Shown: in pieces, positions 14,503 to 15,666 of the stretch
Layout: each line of letters begins with the position of its first letter
Position numbering within the stretch: position 1 is the stretch's first letter
Assembly (NCBI GenBank): GCA_964472565.1
Contig: CAYYNB010000147.1
Span: forward strand, 1-15,666
Source: DATAMF01 sp964472565
Lineage (GTDB): Bacteria; Chloroflexota; Anaerolineae; Aggregatilineales; Aggregatilineaceae
Reading direction: 5' to 3'
DNA: 15,666 bases
Position numbers and translations under genes: made by a program
Notes under the pieces: generated by a model
Told to the model about the DNA's origin: nothing
The model's input: the letters and a program-made list of their open reading frames with translations, nothing else
Database searches by the model: none

Positions 14503-15468
14503 TTACTCCGCTGAGGGCAGGATGACCGCGTCAATGACGTGGATGACACCGTTGCTCGCCAGGATGTCGGTCATGATGATTTGTGCGCCATCCACATAGA
14601 TACCCTCTTCATCGGCGGTCACGGTGAAGGATGCGCCGTTCAACGTCTCAATCATGAGGCCTTCTTCGCCCGCCTCAGCCAGAGCCGCCGCGACATCGTT
14701 CGAGTACAGTGCTTCTTCACCACCCACCACATGGTAGAGCAGGATGCTCGCCAGGTCTTCACTTGCCAACAGATCTTCAGCGGTAATGCCTAATGCTTCC
14801 AGCGCGGCGGCAAAGGCGGCATCCGTCGGAGCGAACACGGTGAAGGGACCTTCACCCGCCAGTGCCTCAGCTAACTCAGCCTGCGAAACCGCAGCCAACA
14901 GGGTGGTGAATTCGGCACCGTCTTCCATCCCCGCCGCTTCCACAACGATATCGGTGATGCTCTGGCTCGGCGGCATAATCACGCTGTCCACAACGTGGAT
15001 CACGCCATTCGAGGCTTCGACATCAGGCAGAGCGACCATCGCGTCGTTAATATATACGTTGCCCATGTCCACGCTGACTTTGACGGGGATACTGGCCAAA
15101 GTATCAACCAGCACATAATCCGCCTCACCCACCAGTTCGATCACGGCTTCGGCATTGAATTCGCCTTCAACGACGTGGTAAAGCAAGATGTCGGATAGGT
15201 TTTCAGCCGCGAGCAGGTCTTCGGCGCTCATCTCGGTCTCTTCGAGCAGCGCGGCAAAGGCATCATCGGTGGGGGCGAACACAGTGTAAGGGCCTTCAGC
15301 CTTGAGGGCATCAACGAGTTCAGCTTGCTGCACGGCGGCAACAAGAGTCGTGAAACTGCCGTTGTCAACGGCCACATCAACAATATCTTTCTCATCCTGC
15401 GCCATCACAGGAACGGCCAGCGAGAGAAGCAGCACAGTTGCCACAAGGAGAGCGATAGATTTACGCAT
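14503..15468 (-). CDS. Secreted protein with two fasciclin (FAS1) domains
   Basis: A 321-residue secreted protein: Sec signal peptide (MRKSIALLVA and hydrophobic core, likely cleaved after VMA-23) and two FAS1 domains, about 28-166 and 171-318. Each carries the H1 box (GPYTVFAPTDDAF 59-71; GPFTVFAPTDAAF 207-219), the central LLYHVV (95-100, 243-248) and the H2 box (NGVIHVVDSVIMP 154-166; NGVIHVIDAVILP 306-318). Strong similarity between the halves points to internal duplication. No lipobox or membrane anchor, very acidic. FAS1 proteins act in adhesion or matrix and some bind small hydrophobic ligands; the exact role here is unknown. ATG at 15468 has AAGGGAAAA upstream. It lies 74 nt before the peroxiredoxin-like gene, with a hairpin between, so it may lead the heliorhodopsin operon or be mostly expressed alone. 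Confidence 0.92.
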   Translation of the reverse strand: MRKSIALLVATVLLLSLAVPVMAQDEKDIVDVAVDNGSFTTLVAAVQQAELVDALKAEGPYTVFAPTDDAFAALLEETEMSAEDLLAAENLSDILLYHVVEGEFNAEAVIELVGEADYVLVDTLASIPVKVSVDMGNVYINDAMVALPDVEASNGVIHVVDSVIMPPSQSITDIVVEAAGMEDGAEFTTLLAAVSQAELAEALAGEGPFTVFAPTDAAFAAALEALGITAEDLLASEDLASILLYHVVGGEEALYSNDVAAALAEAGEEGLMIETLNGASFTVTADEEGIYVDGAQIIMTDILASNGVIHVIDAVILPSAE

Positions 15469-15502
15469 GTTGTTTTCCCTTTTAGACTAGTCGTTCGCGA
15501 TT

Positions 15503-15519
15503 TGTACAGGTATTGTACA
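15503..15519. promoter_or_regulatory. TGTACA direct repeats at 11-bp period, possible CarH/LitR operator
   Basis: TTGTACA occurs twice exactly 11 bp apart (TGTACA at 15503-15508 and 15514-15519), 35-51 bp upstream of the fasciclin start. CarH, the B12-dependent photoreceptor repressor, is known to bind 11-bp direct repeats with core TnTACA. Only two repeats are clear; known CarH operators have three or more, and the next positions on either side do not match. The minus-strand TACAAT within could be a -10 box, but no good -35 is visible. No MerR/CarH gene lies in the window. Confidence 0.4.
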
Positions 15520-15523
15520 CGTT

Positions 15524-15535
15524 TATTGCGCAATA
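15524..15535. repeat. 12-bp perfect palindrome TATTGCGCAATA
   Basis: Perfectly self-complementary, four bases beyond the TGTACA repeats in the fasciclin upstream region. With no spacer it is better as a dimer-binding DNA site than as a hairpin. It could be an activator or repressor site for the same promoter. No regulator can be named from sequence. Confidence 0.4.
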
Positions 15536-15606
15536 CGCCAGATATTTTTCATGAGTATTTGATTAAAGCCTAGTCTTAGGGGAGAAGCAGACGTGCACAG
15601 TACTGA

Positions 15607-15626
15607 TGCAGCGTTTTCCCGCTGCA
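15607..15626. repeat. Small hairpin, 7-bp stem
   Basis: TGCAGCG and CGCTGCA flank a 6-base loop (TTTTCC). There is no T-run on either strand. It may end a transcript from a gene beyond the window edge or have no function. The remaining upstream sequence (15536-15666) shows no gene. Confidence 0.35.
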
Positions 15627-15666
15627 AAGATTAGGCAAGCAACGTTCTCAAGAAACTGCCTGTTAA

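Noticed and set aside
14355..14549. 64-residue minus-strand open frame spanning the fasciclin-peroxiredoxin gap
   Set aside because: Overlaps the ends of two better genes in another frame, has no recognisable features and covers the RNA hairpin.

Overview
The window looks like part of a chromosome of a Chloroflexota bacterium, probably Anaerolineae-like. This is inferred from the protein style: secreted tandem fasciclin protein, LysM protein with a Thr/Pro-rich linker, very long FtsX-type permease, bacterial heliorhodopsin, moderate GC. No rRNA or other taxonomic marker is present. All twelve recognised genes lie on the minus strand, so transcription runs from high to low coordinates. I see no tRNA, rRNA, CRISPR array, transposase or phage gene.

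Region A (15468 down to 10876) starts with a secreted two-domain fasciclin protein. A 74-nt gap with a hairpin follows, then five closely spaced genes (gaps 28-41 nt): a peroxiredoxin-like protein, a DUF2177 membrane protein, a heliorhodopsin, a DUF1295 membrane protein and a DegV-family lipid-binding protein. The theme is light, oxidative stress and membrane lipid. The peroxiredoxin-like gene has an in-frame TGA exactly where the family has the first cysteine of its CxxC active site. A strong ribosome binding site precedes the upstream ATG, and a hairpin resembling a bacterial SECIS element follows the TGA. The best reading is a selenocysteine (UxxC) protein that a standard gene caller would cut to its C-terminal 109 residues. 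Upstream of the fasciclin gene, two TGTACA motifs spaced by 11 bp resemble operators of CarH/LitR B12-dependent photoreceptor repressors.

Region B (10875 to 10504) is a 372-bp non-coding gap. It holds two short perfect palindromes just after the DegV gene and a hairpin plus T-run that should terminate the region A transcript. The promoter of the next operon must also lie here, but I could not assign it.

Region C (10503 down to 66) is a second operon with overlapping or nearly touching genes: a secreted protein made of two fused solute-binding domains, a 920-residue FtsX/MacB-type permease, a lipoprotein membrane-fusion (HlyD/MacA-like) subunit, two ABC ATPases, a membrane-anchored LysM protein and an ARMT1/DUF89-type damage-control phosphatase. 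One ATPase carries an AbrB/MazE-like C-terminal domain. A binding protein paired with an exporter or mechanotransmission-type ABC complex is an unusual mix. The last gene is separated by a long inverted repeat that would bury its start codon.

The strongest discovery candidates are the Sec-peroxiredoxin inside a heliorhodopsin operon with a possible CarH-type operator, and the double-binding-protein/MacB-like complex with its AbrB-tailed ATPase.
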